Source: Sediminibacterium sp.
Lineage (GTDB): Bacteria > Bacteroidota > Bacteroidia > Chitinophagales > Chitinophagaceae
NCBI GenBank assembly: GCA_023263235.1
Contig: JALQXE010000044.1
Coordinates: 1-8,386 of the forward strand
Direction of reading: 5' to 3'
DNA: 8,386 nucleotides
The position numbers and the translations under genes were made by a program. Shown here in pieces: positions 1 to 7,366 of the stretch. The notes under the pieces are model-generated. The model was not told the DNA's origin. It was given only the letters and a program-made list of their open reading frames with translations, and ran no database searches. How positions within the stretch are numbered: the first letter of the stretch is position 1; every line of letters begins with the position of its first letter.

Positions 1-525
<525 letters not shown>

Positions 526-542
526 TTCAATTGAATATTAGT

Positions 543-578
543 AAAGGGCTCCAAGTGATTGGGGCCTTTTTTCTTTTT
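543..578 (+). terminator. Rho-independent terminator after eno
   Basis: AAAGGGCTCC (543-552) pairs with GGGGCCTTT (561-569) around an 8-base loop. One G in the left arm is bulged and there is one G-T pair. The stem runs into T6, then C and T5. It starts 18 bases after the eno stop codon and should end the eno transcript. Confidence 0.85.
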
Positions 579-606
579 GAGTATTAGCGGAACTATATTA
601 ATTTTA
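576..606 (+). promoter_or_regulatory. candidate Bacteroidota promoter for the divisome gene
   Basis: TTTG (576-579), at the end of the eno terminator T-tract, lies 19 bases before TAATTTTA (599-606). This fits the Bacteroidota arrangement TTTG-N19-TAnnTTTG except for the last base. The box ends 16 bases before the ATG at 622. It is plausible because the preceding terminator would otherwise leave this gene poorly transcribed. AT-rich sequence makes chance matches likely, so confidence is limited. Confidence 0.4.
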
Positions 607-621
607 CTTGAATCTTTCACT

Positions 622-951
622 ATGCAGGCTATAAAGAAAATTTTACCCATTCTTATTAATCGTTACTTTTTGGTTTCGGTTGGCTTTATCGTTTGGATGT
701 TGTTTTTTGACCAAAGAGATTACTTTCAACAAAAAGCAAGTGCAGAGGAACTTAAAAAACTAGAAAGCTCTACCAAGTATTATAATGATGAAATAAATAA
801 TACTAAGACGCAGCTAAATAATTTACAAAACAATGGCACTTCCATTGAGAAGTTTGCAAGAGAAAGATATTTTTTGAAGAGAGAAGGCGAAGAAGTATAT
901 ATTTTTGAAGACACCGCTGCTAATAAAGCCACTACGGAAGTAAAGAAATGA
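622..951 (+). CDS. septum formation initiator (FtsB/DivIC family) protein
   Basis: A 109-residue bitopic membrane protein of the FtsB/DivIC family. Members form a coiled-coil complex with FtsL-type partners at the division site and help activate septal peptidoglycan synthesis. Seen: a short cationic N-terminus (MQAIKK), one transmembrane segment at about 11-29, the family-typical WMLFFDQRD (25-33), a charged Lys/Glu/Asn-rich region predicted as coiled coil (about 38-72), and EKFARERYFLKREGEEVYIFE (76-96), which resembles the conserved C-terminal segment of the family. The frame stays open upstream to a TTG at 559, but that lies inside the eno terminator, so the ATG at 622 is chosen. The stop codon overlaps the next start (ATGA). 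The position after eno supports the assignment. Exact orthology to FtsB rather than DivIC cannot be decided here. Confidence 0.88.
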   Translation: MQAIKKILPILINRYFLVSVGFIVWMLFFDQRDYFQQKASAEELKKLESSTKYYNDEINNTKTQLNNLQNNGTSIEKFARERYFLKREGEEVYIFEDTAANKATTEVKK

Positions 952-1625
952 TAAAAAAAGAACGCTATGCAAAAGTGTTGGAATATTTCCAAATGCATAT
1001 GCCTGTGGCAGAGACCGAGTTAACGTATCAAAATCCATTTGAATTATTAGTAGCCGTTATACTATCGGCACAGTGTACCGATAAACGTGTGAACCTTACC
1101 ACACCAGGGATATTTAAAAAATTTCCAACGCCACAAAAAATGTCCAAAGCATCTTTTGATGATCTGTTTCCTTTGATAAAAAGTATTTCTTATCCTAATA
1201 ATAAAACCAAGCATTTAATTGGCATGAGTCAATTATTGGTGAATGATTTTAAAGGAGAAGTACCCATGACAATAGAGGACTTAGTAAAACTTCCTGGCGT
1301 GGGCCGAAAAACGGCTAATGTAATTACAAGTGTATGGGACAACCAGCCTAATATGGCAGTGGATACACATGTTAATAGAGTTAGTAAAAGGCTGGGTCTT
1401 GTACCTATGACAGCGACCACTCCTTTGGCAGTGGAAAAAGTCCTCATCAAAAATATTCCTACGGAACTTGTGCATACCGCACATCATTGGTTAATCTTAC
1501 ATGGCAGGTATACTTGTTTGGCAAGAAGTCCAAAATGCGAGGTCTGTGGTTTACAATTATTTTGTAAACACTTTGAGAAAGCAACTGCCCAGTTAAATGC
1601 TAGAAAATTAAAAGCGAATAAATAA
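948..1625 (+). CDS. nth: endonuclease III (DNA glycosylase/AP lyase)
   Basis: Endonuclease III removes oxidised pyrimidines from DNA and cleaves the abasic site by beta-elimination, in base excision repair. At 225 residues it has the family's usual length. Seen: LLVAVILSAQCTD (33-45), the helix-hairpin-helix LPGVGRKTANV (115-125) with K121 as the catalytic lysine, VDTHVNRVSKRLG (138-150) with D139 as the catalytic aspartate, and a 4Fe-4S loop C190-X6-C197-X2-C200-X5-C206. All catalytic and cluster residues are present. MutY is excluded because the catalytic lysine is present and its C-terminal recognition domain is absent. The ATG overlaps the stop of the divisome gene by four bases (ATGA, 948-951), implying one transcript and probably coupled translation. 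No separate promoter is evident. The gene ends at a strong bidirectional terminator. Confidence 0.96.
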   Translation: MIKKERYAKVLEYFQMHMPVAETELTYQNPFELLVAVILSAQCTDKRVNLTTPGIFKKFPTPQKMSKASFDDLFPLIKSISYPNNKTKHLIGMSQLLVNDFKGEVPMTIEDLVKLPGVGRKTANVITSVWDNQPNMAVDTHVNRVSKRLGLVPMTATTPLAVEKVLIKNIPTELVHTAHHWLILHGRYTCLARSPKCEVCGLQLFCKHFEKATAQLNARKLKANK

Positions 1626-1643
1626 ATGCAAGTAATCATTGCA

Positions 1644-1678
1644 ATTAAAAAGGGTTCCCATTGGGAACCCTTTTTAAT
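1644..1678. terminator. bidirectional terminator between nth and korA
   Basis: A perfect inverted repeat. The core arms AAAAAGGGTTCCC (1647-1659) and GGGAACCCTTTTT (1663-1675) enclose a 3-base ATT loop, and three more base pairs extend the stem outward. A T-tract follows the stem on either strand, so it can end both convergent transcripts. It begins 19 bases after the nth stop and ends 20 bases before the korA stop, in a 73-base gap. Confidence 0.93.
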
Positions 1679-1698
1679 AATATTATGCAGTGATACTA

Positions 1699-3546
1699 CT
1701 ATAAGTATTGACTCACAGCATCTGTCAACTCTTGTTTTGTAATTGGAACACCCATCATTTTGTTATAGCCTTTGGCATCTACAAAATATTGATCACGAAT
1801 AATTTTGATCAATTGACCATTATTGATCTCAGGAATGACAACTGTTTCAAAGTTTTTCAATATGTCTCCTAAATTGCTTGGGAAAGGACGCATGTACTTT
1901 ATATGCGCGTGGCTTACCGACTTTCCTTGTGCTTGCAAGTCCATCACAGTACTCTTTATGGTTCCGTAAGTAGATCCCCATCCTAATACTAATACTTTAC
2001 CTTTTTCGGCACCACTGTCAATAGTTTGCTTTGGAATATAGTCGGCAATTTTGTTCACCTTAGCCTCTCTCATTTTAATCATGAACTGGTGGTTCTCTGC
2101 TTCGTAGTTTACATTACCTGTTTCATGTTGTTTCTCTAATCCACCTATGCGATGCTCTAAACCAGGCGTACCAGGCACGGCCCAAGGACGTGCAAGTTTT
2201 TCGTTGCGTGTATAGGGTTTATATTTTGCTTCGCCTTCGTCTAATTTTGTTTTGAAGTTTACTTCAATTTCTGGAAGGTCTGCTGCTTTTGGAAACTTCC
2301 AAGGCTCGGCACCATTTGCAATGTACCCATCACTTAATAAAATAACAGGTGTCATATGTTGCAAAGCAATACGAACTGCTTCAAAAGCCATATCAAAACA
2401 ATCACTTGGGGTTGAAGTAGCTAAAATGGGTATAGGTGCTTCACCATTTCTTCCATAGTATGCTTGTAATAAATCGCTTTGTTCTGTTTTAGTTGGTAAA
2501 CCAGTTGAAGGGCCACCTCTTTGAATGTTTACAATCACCAATGGTAATTCTAACATCATTGCAAGACCCATCGCTTCCGTTTTCAAAGCCATACCAGGAC
2601 CAGATGTAGTGGTTAAGCCAATTTGACCACCATAGCTTGCACCAATAGCAGAAGCTATACCTGCAATTTCATCTTCGGCTTGGAATGTTCTAACACCAAA
2701 ATTTTTATACTTACTTAATTCATGTAAAATATCTGTTGCAGGTGTAATTGGATAAGAACCTAGGAATAAAGGAAGCTTTGATTTTTGAGAAGCAGCAATC
2801 AATCCCATCGACAATGCTTGGTTACCCATGATACTACGATAGGTACCTGGATTCATTTTTGACTTCTCTACTTTAAATCTTGCGGCATTAAATAATTCTG
2901 CAGTTTCACCATAGTAGTATCCTGCTTTTAAAACAGCGATGTTCGAATTTAAAATAGATTCTTTCTTTCCAAACTTTTCATTTAAGAAACTAATTGTGGT
3001 ATCTAGGTCTCTATTGTATAACCAATAGATTACACCTAATACAAACATATTTTTAGCACGGTCTCTTTCTTTATTTCCTAACTCGGGAAAATCTTTTAAA
3101 GCCTCACGTGTTAATTTGGTAACATCAATTTTTGTTAATTCATATCCATCCAAACTTCCATCTTCTAAAGGATTTATTCCTTCGGGATAATTTGCTAAAC
3201 GTAAATTTTTAACATCAAAACCATCGGTGTTGGCAATAATTTTCCCGCCTTTTTTTAAACTTTTTAAATTTACTTTTAAAGCCGCTGCATTCATTGCAAC
3301 CAATACATCACATGCATCACCTGGAGTATAAACTTTATCAGAACTAAAGTGCACTTGGAATCCACTTACACCTGGCAATGTTCCAATAGGAGCTCTAATC
3401 TCTGCTGGGAAATCGGGGAAGGTTGCCAAATCAATACCTAAAATAGCAGTATTGTTTGTGAATTGTTGACCTGTCAATTGCATACCGTCTCCACTATCTC
3501 CTGCAAATTTGATAACTACGTCCTGTAAAATAACTTCGTTCTGCAT
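1699..3546 (-). CDS. korA: 2-oxoacid:ferredoxin oxidoreductase, fused gamma-alpha subunit (KorA type)
   Basis: This is the gamma-alpha fusion subunit of a 2-oxoacid:ferredoxin oxidoreductase, probably acting on 2-oxoglutarate. The enzyme decarboxylates the 2-oxoacid to its acyl-CoA and reduces ferredoxin. Seen, in 615 residues: gamma domain at about 10-195 with FAGDSGDGMQLTG (14-26), and alpha domain with YPITPATDIL (265-274, the YPITP motif linked to 2-oxoacid recognition), TTTSGPG (312-318) and RGGPSTGLPTKTEQSDL (343-359), then the C-terminal domain. The thiamine-diphosphate and iron-sulfur beta subunit is needed for activity, and no gene for it lies on either side. The frame can start at a TTG at 3567, seven codons upstream, but that codon lies within a TACCTTTG promoter box, so the ATG at 3546 is preferred. 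The family is certain. 2-oxoglutarate rather than pyruvate or another 2-oxoacid as substrate is inferred. Confidence 0.93.
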   Translation of the reverse strand: MQNEVILQDVVIKFAGDSGDGMQLTGQQFTNNTAILGIDLATFPDFPAEIRAPIGTLPGVSGFQVHFSSDKVYTPGDACDVLVAMNAAALKVNLKSLKKGGKIIANTDGFDVKNLRLANYPEGINPLEDGSLDGYELTKIDVTKLTREALKDFPELGNKERDRAKNMFVLGVIYWLYNRDLDTTISFLNEKFGKKESILNSNIAVLKAGYYYGETAELFNAARFKVEKSKMNPGTYRSIMGNQALSMGLIAASQKSKLPLFLGSYPITPATDILHELSKYKNFGVRTFQAEDEIAGIASAIGASYGGQIGLTTTSGPGMALKTEAMGLAMMLELPLVIVNIQRGGPSTGLPTKTEQSDLLQAYYGRNGEAPIPILATSTPSDCFDMAFEAVRIALQHMTPVILLSDGYIANGAEPWKFPKAADLPEIEVNFKTKLDEGEAKYKPYTRNEKLARPWAVPGTPGLEHRIGGLEKQHETGNVNYEAENHQFMIKMREAKVNKIADYIPKQTIDSGAEKGKVLVLGWGSTYGTIKSTVMDLQAQGKSVSHAHIKYMRPFPSNLGDILKNFETVVIPEINNGQLIKIIRDQYFVDAKGYNKMMGVPITKQELTDAVSQYL

Positions 3547-3564
3547 ATTGCTGTAATTTGAGCT

Positions 3565-3572
3565 CAAAGGTA
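3565..3572 (-). promoter_or_regulatory. promoter -7 box for korA
   Basis: The minus strand reads TACCTTTG, an exact match to the Bacteroidota -7 element TAnnTTTG. Its last base is 19 bases from the first base of the ATG at 3546, which predicts a leader of roughly 11-15 bases. No good TTTG is found 19-21 bases further upstream, so only the -7 element is supported. Confidence 0.5.
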
Positions 3573-3601
3573 CATACCCAATAGTCTAAATGCTTATTTT
3601 T

Positions 3602-3634
3602 TTTGTGTTTTTTCTATTTTCTTACCTAACTTTG
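3602..3634 (+). promoter_or_regulatory. promoter for the polysaccharide deacetylase gene
   Basis: TTTG (3602-3605) lies 21 bases before TAACTTTG (3627-3634), an exact TAnnTTTG -7 box with acceptable Bacteroidota spacing. The box ends two bases before the ATG at 3636, so transcription would begin at or after that codon. The in-frame ATG at 3654, 20 bases from the end of the box, fits the same geometry as the other promoters here. It fires away from the korA promoter across a short divergent region. Confidence 0.55.
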
Positions 3635-3653
3635 TATGAATATTTATATTAAT

Positions 3654-4448
3654 ATGATTTTTGCACCGTTTTTTTATATTTTTTCTCTCATTTTTATTCC
3701 TTCTACTCAGCCAAAAACTAACACTCTTAAGGTTATTACACAGGAAACTACTCCAATTGTGCCCCTTAATGATACCACCAAATACATATACCTCACTTTT
3801 GATGATGGACCTTTATTTGGTACATCAAATTGTATTGATATTTGTTTACAACAAAATGTGCCAGCCTCTTTTTTTCAAGTAGGTATTCACCAAGAGCGTT
3901 CTAAATTTGGAAAAGATTTATACAATAGAATTTTACAATACCCCGATGCTTTTGAAGTATTGAATCATAGTTACACGCATGCTTCTGGTAAGTACTTGAA
4001 TTTTTATCACCATCCCGATGCTGCACTTTTAGATTTTATCAAAGCCCATAATTCACTTAAGTTGAATAATAATTTGGTGCGTTTGCCAGGTAATAATGCA
4101 TGGAATACAGTAAACCACAAAAGAGCAAGTGCTTTGGTTAAACCTGTGGTTTTAAAATTAGATAGTGCTGGTTATAATGTAATGGGTTGGGATGTAGAAT
4201 GGGGGTTTAATAAACAGGGTAAGCCATTGGAGTCGGGGGAAGCCATTGCTAGAATGGTGGATTCTACGAGTGCCCGTAATAAAACCGTTACCAAAAACCA
4301 TTTGGTCATTTTAATGCACGATCACATGTATAGAACCTCTGCTGACTCTACAAAACTGGCTACCATGATTGGCCTGTTAAAGAAAAATCCAAAATATGTA
4401 TTTCGTAAAATGAGCCAATATCCTGGCCTTATCAACGGCGGACATTAA
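3654..4448 (+). CDS. exported polysaccharide deacetylase (NodB domain, CE4)
   Basis: A carbohydrate esterase family 4 protein. Members remove acetyl groups from N-acetylated glycans such as peptidoglycan or chitin-type oligomers, using a divalent metal. Numbered from the ATG at 3654 (264 residues): a hydrophobic N-terminus (about 1-16), which is a signal peptide or membrane anchor without a lipobox cysteine, then all five CE4 motifs. These are TFDDGP (48-53, base and metal aspartates), HSYTH (105-109, metal histidines), RLPGN (143-147), WDVEW (179-183) and LMHDH (220-224). The catalytic set is complete, so the enzyme should be active outside the cytoplasm. An in-frame ATG at 3636 would add six residues, but it abuts the -7 promoter box; databases may still use it. 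The substrate cannot be told from sequence and the neighbours do not help. No terminator is seen after it, so read-through into the next gene is possible. Confidence 0.9.
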   Translation: MIFAPFFYIFSLIFIPSTQPKTNTLKVITQETTPIVPLNDTTKYIYLTFDDGPLFGTSNCIDICLQQNVPASFFQVGIHQERSKFGKDLYNRILQYPDAFEVLNHSYTHASGKYLNFYHHPDAALLDFIKAHNSLKLNNNLVRLPGNNAWNTVNHKRASALVKPVVLKLDSAGYNVMGWDVEWGFNKQGKPLESGEAIARMVDSTSARNKTVTKNHLVILMHDHMYRTSADSTKLATMIGLLKKNPKYVFRKMSQYPGLINGGH

Positions 4449-4483
4449 CAAATTGTTTGCAAATAGGATTCAATATTATTCTG

Positions 4484-4491
4484 TACTTTTA
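4484..4491 (+). promoter_or_regulatory. weak candidate -7 box before the Bax inhibitor-1 family gene
   Basis: TACTTTTA matches TAnnTTTG except for the last base and ends 21 bases before the ATG at 4512, close to the spacing seen at the other genes. The nearest TTTG (4456-4459) is 24 bases upstream, longer than the usual 19-21. Support is therefore weak. Confidence 0.28.
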
Positions 4492-4511
4492 TAACATAAA
4501 AATTAAATTAT

Positions 4512-5282
4512 ATGAGCGCATTTAGAACCAGTAATCCAACACTGACAGAGAAAATCTTTGACAAAAGTTTGAATGAAAATTCAGCTGCATTTGGTGTAAT
4601 GAGTGTTCGTGGAACCATGAACAAGTTTGGTTTTTTATTATTAATGGTAATGGCTTCTGCCATGTACACTTGGAGTTTAGTAACCCCTGAAACAATGGAT
4701 ACAGCCAAAACAATAATGATTGTAGGAGCTATTGGTGGATTTGTAATGGCTTTGGTAATGATTTTTAAACCTAATTGGTCAGGATATATTGCGCCTGCTT
4801 ACGCTATTTTAGAAGGTTTATTTATTGGCGGTATTAGCGCATTTTTTAATGAAATTTTCAAAGCTTCCTATCCAAATATTATTTTACATGCAGTAGGTTT
4901 AACATTAGGCGTTGCGCTTTCTATGTTCTTGTTGTATAATTTTAGAATCATTAACGTAACCCATAAGTTAAGATCTATGATTATGTCTGCTACATTGGGT
5001 ATTGGCTTGTTTTACTTAATTGTATGGGTATTAAGTTTGTTTGGTGTAGATATGGGATTTGGTCCTAATGATGGAAGTTTATTAAGTATTGGAATTAGTT
5101 TATTCATAGTAGGTATTGCTGCTTTCAATTTGTTGTTAGATTTTGATTCAATCGAAAAAGCAGCGGAGATGGGCGCCCCTAAATATATGGAGTGGTATGG
5201 TGCTTTTGGTTTATTGGTTACTTTGGTTTGGTTGTATTTAGAGATTTTAAAATTATTGAGTAAACTAAGCTCTAGAGATTAA
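4512..5282 (+). CDS. Bax inhibitor-1/YccA family membrane protein
   Basis: An integral inner-membrane protein of the Bax inhibitor-1 superfamily, in the bacterial subgroup called YccA/Bax inhibitor family. It has 256 residues: a polar N-terminus (about 1-37), then seven hydrophobic segments near 38-57, 67-85, 92-112, 122-142, 153-176, 191-211 and 228-248. Family-typical stretches are APAYAILEGLFIGGISAFFN (94-113), LDFDSIEKA (209-217) and APKYMEWYGAFGLLVTLVW (222-240). Studied relatives such as B. subtilis YetJ are pH-sensitive calcium leak channels with an aspartate pair. D210 and D212 are acidic residues at a comparable place, but whether this subgroup conducts calcium is not established. 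The gene probably forms its own transcript, ending at the strong hairpin downstream. The family call is firm and the function is open. Confidence 0.92.
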   Translation: MSAFRTSNPTLTEKIFDKSLNENSAAFGVMSVRGTMNKFGFLLLMVMASAMYTWSLVTPETMDTAKTIMIVGAIGGFVMALVMIFKPNWSGYIAPAYAILEGLFIGGISAFFNEIFKASYPNIILHAVGLTLGVALSMFLLYNFRIINVTHKLRSMIMSATLGIGLFYLIVWVLSLFGVDMGFGPNDGSLLSIGISLFIVGIAAFNLLLDFDSIEKAAEMGAPKYMEWYGAFGLLVTLVWLYLEILKLLSKLSSRD

Positions 5283-5303
5283 TTAGCAACAAAAATATAT
5301 TTT

Positions 5304-5334
5304 AAAAGTCCCGAATGATTTCGGGACTTTTTTT
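5304..5334 (+). terminator. Rho-independent terminator after the Bax inhibitor-1 family gene
   Basis: AAAAGTCCCGAA (5304-5315) and TTCGGGACTTTT (5320-5331) form a perfect 12-base-pair stem with a TGAT loop, continuing into a run of seven T. It starts 21 bases after the stop codon and separates this gene from the downstream dehydrogenase. Confidence 0.93.
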
Positions 5335-5348
5335 GTTAATATTTATGG

Positions 5349-5356
5349 TAAATTTG
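5349..5356 (+). promoter_or_regulatory. promoter -7 box for the E1 dehydrogenase gene
   Basis: TAAATTTG is an exact TAnnTTTG box ending 19 bases before the ATG at 5375, the same distance as at korA. It sits just beyond the preceding terminator, where a new promoter is needed. A TTTG at 5332-5335 is only 13 bases upstream, too close for a normal -33 element. Confidence 0.5.
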
Positions 5357-5374
5357 ATTACTTAAAGCAAGCTA

Positions 5375-7366
5375 ATGCAATTTAAACCTGGCCATATAGA
5401 CCATCAAGAACTGCTACATTTATATCGTTCTTTATTACTACCAAGAATGATTGAAGAGAAGATGTTGATTTTATTGCGTCAGGGTAAAATTAGTAAATGG
5501 TTTAGTGGTATTGGACAAGAAGCCATTTCAGTGGGGGCCACATTGGCCATGGAAAAAGAAGAATGGATTATGCCGCTTCATAGAAATTTAGGCGTGTTCA
5601 CTTCAAGAGATATGCCATTAACAGAATTGTTCAAACAATGGCAGGGTGATGTTACCGGTTACAGCAAAGCAAGAGAGCGTAGTTTTCATTTTGGTTCAAA
5701 GGCGCATTTTGTTTGTGGAATGATTTCACATTTAGGGCCACAATTAGCCATTGCCGATGGGGTAGCATTGGCTTACCAACAAAGAGGACAACAAAAATGT
5801 GCTTTAGCATTTACCGGAGATGGAGGAACGAGTGAAGGTGATTTTCATGAAGCGTTAAATGTTGCTGCTGTTTGGAATTTACCAGTCATATTTATTATCG
5901 AAAACAATGGCTATGGATTGAGTACACCTACAAATGAGCAATATAAATGTGACCATTTAATTGATAGAGCAAAGGGTTATGGAATGGAAGGTGTCCGCAT
6001 TGACGGGAATAATATTTTAGAAGTATACAATACTATTAAAGGTGTTAGGAAATATTGTATCGAAAATCAAAAACCTTATTTAATTGAGTGCGATACTTTT
6101 AGAATGCGAGGACATGAGGAAGCCAGCGGTGTTAAGTATGTGCCTAAAAATTTATTTGATTTGTGGGGGGAGCGTGATCCTATTAAAAATTACGAGGACT
6201 TCTTAATTGATGCTTCCATTTTAACAAGTGAGCAGGCATTAGCGATTCGCGCTGAAATTAAGGAAACCATTGACGCCGACTTACAACAAGTAATGGAGAC
6301 CACTCCATTTAGCCCTTCAATTGATCAAGAATTAAATGATGTATTTGCACCAAATAATGCGAGTGAAATTCCAACTTTGGATTCTTTGCAATCACCAAGT
6401 ATTCATAACAAAAGATTTATTGAGTCCATTAGTGATGCGCTACGCGCTGCGATGCAGCGATATCCTGAAATGATTATCATGGGCCAGGATATTGCAGAGT
6501 ATGGTGGTGCATTTAAAATGACCGAAGGCTTTGTTAATGAATTTGGGAAACAAAGAATACGTAATACTCCCATTTGCGAAAGTGCTATTGTGGGTGCAGC
6601 ATTGGGATTAAGTTTAGAAGGTATTAAGTCCGTTATGGAAATGCAATTCGCCGATTTCGTTTCTGTGGGCTTTAATCAAATTGTAAATAATTTAGCAAAG
6701 ATCCATTACAGATGGGGGCAAAATGCCGACGTAGTTGTACGAATGCCAACAGGTGCAGGTGTAGGTGCTGGCCCATTTCACTCACAATCCAATGAAGCTT
6801 GGTTTACACATGTGCCGGGATTGAAAGTAGTATATCCAAGTAATCCTGCAGATGCAAAAGGTTTAATGATTGCCGCTTTAGAAGATCCCAATCCTGTTTT
6901 ATACTTTGAACATAAAGCAATGTATCGTAGTATAGAAGGTGATGTGCCAGAGGATTATTATCAAGTGCCCATAGGGAAAGCACATTTTATATGTAGGGGG
7001 GAAGAGGCAACCATTATTACTTATGGTATGGGAGTACATTGGGCTAAAAAATATGCTTCGGAAAATGAGCATTTATCATTAACAATTTTAGATTTAAGAA
7101 GCTTGGCTCCTTTGGATTATGATGCCGTGGCTGAGGCAGTTGCTACCACAGGAAAAGTAATCATATTGCACGAGGACAATTTAACTGGAGGCATTGGTGG
7201 TGAATTAAGTGCATGGATTGCAGAACACTGTTTCACAAAGTTAGATGCGCCTATCATGCGTTGTGCATCATTAGACACACCTATCCCCTTTAATATTATT
7301 TTAGAGAAACAATATTTAGCAAATAGCAGGTTGGAGGAAACGATGCAAAAGCTACTAGCTTTTTAA
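5375..7366 (+). CDS. 2-oxoacid dehydrogenase E1 component, fused alpha and beta subunits
   Basis: This is the thiamine-diphosphate-dependent E1 of a 2-oxoacid dehydrogenase complex, most likely branched-chain. It decarboxylates the 2-oxoacid and transfers the acyl group to the lipoyl domain of E2. In 663 residues, the alpha half (about 10-310) carries the thiamine-diphosphate motif from GDG (148-150) to NN (177-178), plus FRMRGHEEAS (242-251). A linker lies at about 311-345. The beta half (about 346-663) carries GQDIAEYGGAF (370-380), CESAIVGAALG (401-411, with the glutamate that activates the cofactor by homology), FHSQSNEAWFTHVPGLKVV (468-486) and a transketolase C-terminal domain (about 535-650). 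Most bacteria encode alpha and beta separately; single-chain fusions are common in Bacteroidota. E2 and E3 genes are not in the window. It ends directly against the stop codon of the convergent dipeptidase gene. Substrate (branched-chain or pyruvate) is inferred. Confidence 0.92.
   Translation: MQFKPGHIDHQELLHLYRSLLLPRMIEEKMLILLRQGKISKWFSGIGQEAISVGATLAMEKEEWIMPLHRNLGVFTSRDMPLTELFKQWQGDVTGYSKARERSFHFGSKAHFVCGMISHLGPQLAIADGVALAYQQRGQQKCALAFTGDGGTSEGDFHEALNVAAVWNLPVIFIIENNGYGLSTPTNEQYKCDHLIDRAKGYGMEGVRIDGNNILEVYNTIKGVRKYCIENQKPYLIECDTFRMRGHEEASGVKYVPKNLFDLWGERDPIKNYEDFLIDASILTSEQALAIRAEIKETIDADLQQVMETTPFSPSIDQELNDVFAPNNASEIPTLDSLQSPSIHNKRFIESISDALRAAMQRYPEMIIMGQDIAEYGGAFKMTEGFVNEFGKQRIRNTPICESAIVGAALGLSLEGIKSVMEMQFADFVSVGFNQIVNNLAKIHYRWGQNADVVVRMPTGAGVGAGPFHSQSNEAWFTHVPGLKVVYPSNPADAKGLMIAALEDPNPVLYFEHKAMYRSIEGDVPEDYYQVPIGKAHFICRGEEATIITYGMGVHWAKKYASENEHLSLTILDLRSLAPLDYDAVAEAVATTGKVIILHEDNLTGGIGGELSAWIAEHCFTKLDAPIMRCASLDTPIPFNIILEKQYLANSRLEETMQKLLAF

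Noticed and set aside
559..621. N-terminal extension of the divisome protein from a TTG at 559
   Set aside because: The extension lies within the eno terminator stem and T-tract, reads as a Phe-rich non-family segment, and would precede the candidate promoter. The ATG at 622 gives a normal family N-terminus.
2252..2458. Plus-strand frame inside korA
   Set aside because: It lies entirely antisense to the conserved alpha domain of KorA and has no recognisable motif.
3597..3626. T-rich stretch as a terminator
   Set aside because: No stem precedes the T-runs; it lies upstream of a divergent promoter and is better explained as AT-rich promoter DNA.
4508..4713. Minus-strand frames opposite the start of the Bax inhibitor-1 family gene
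   Set aside because: They lie antisense to a well-supported membrane protein and have no independent start context or family resemblance.
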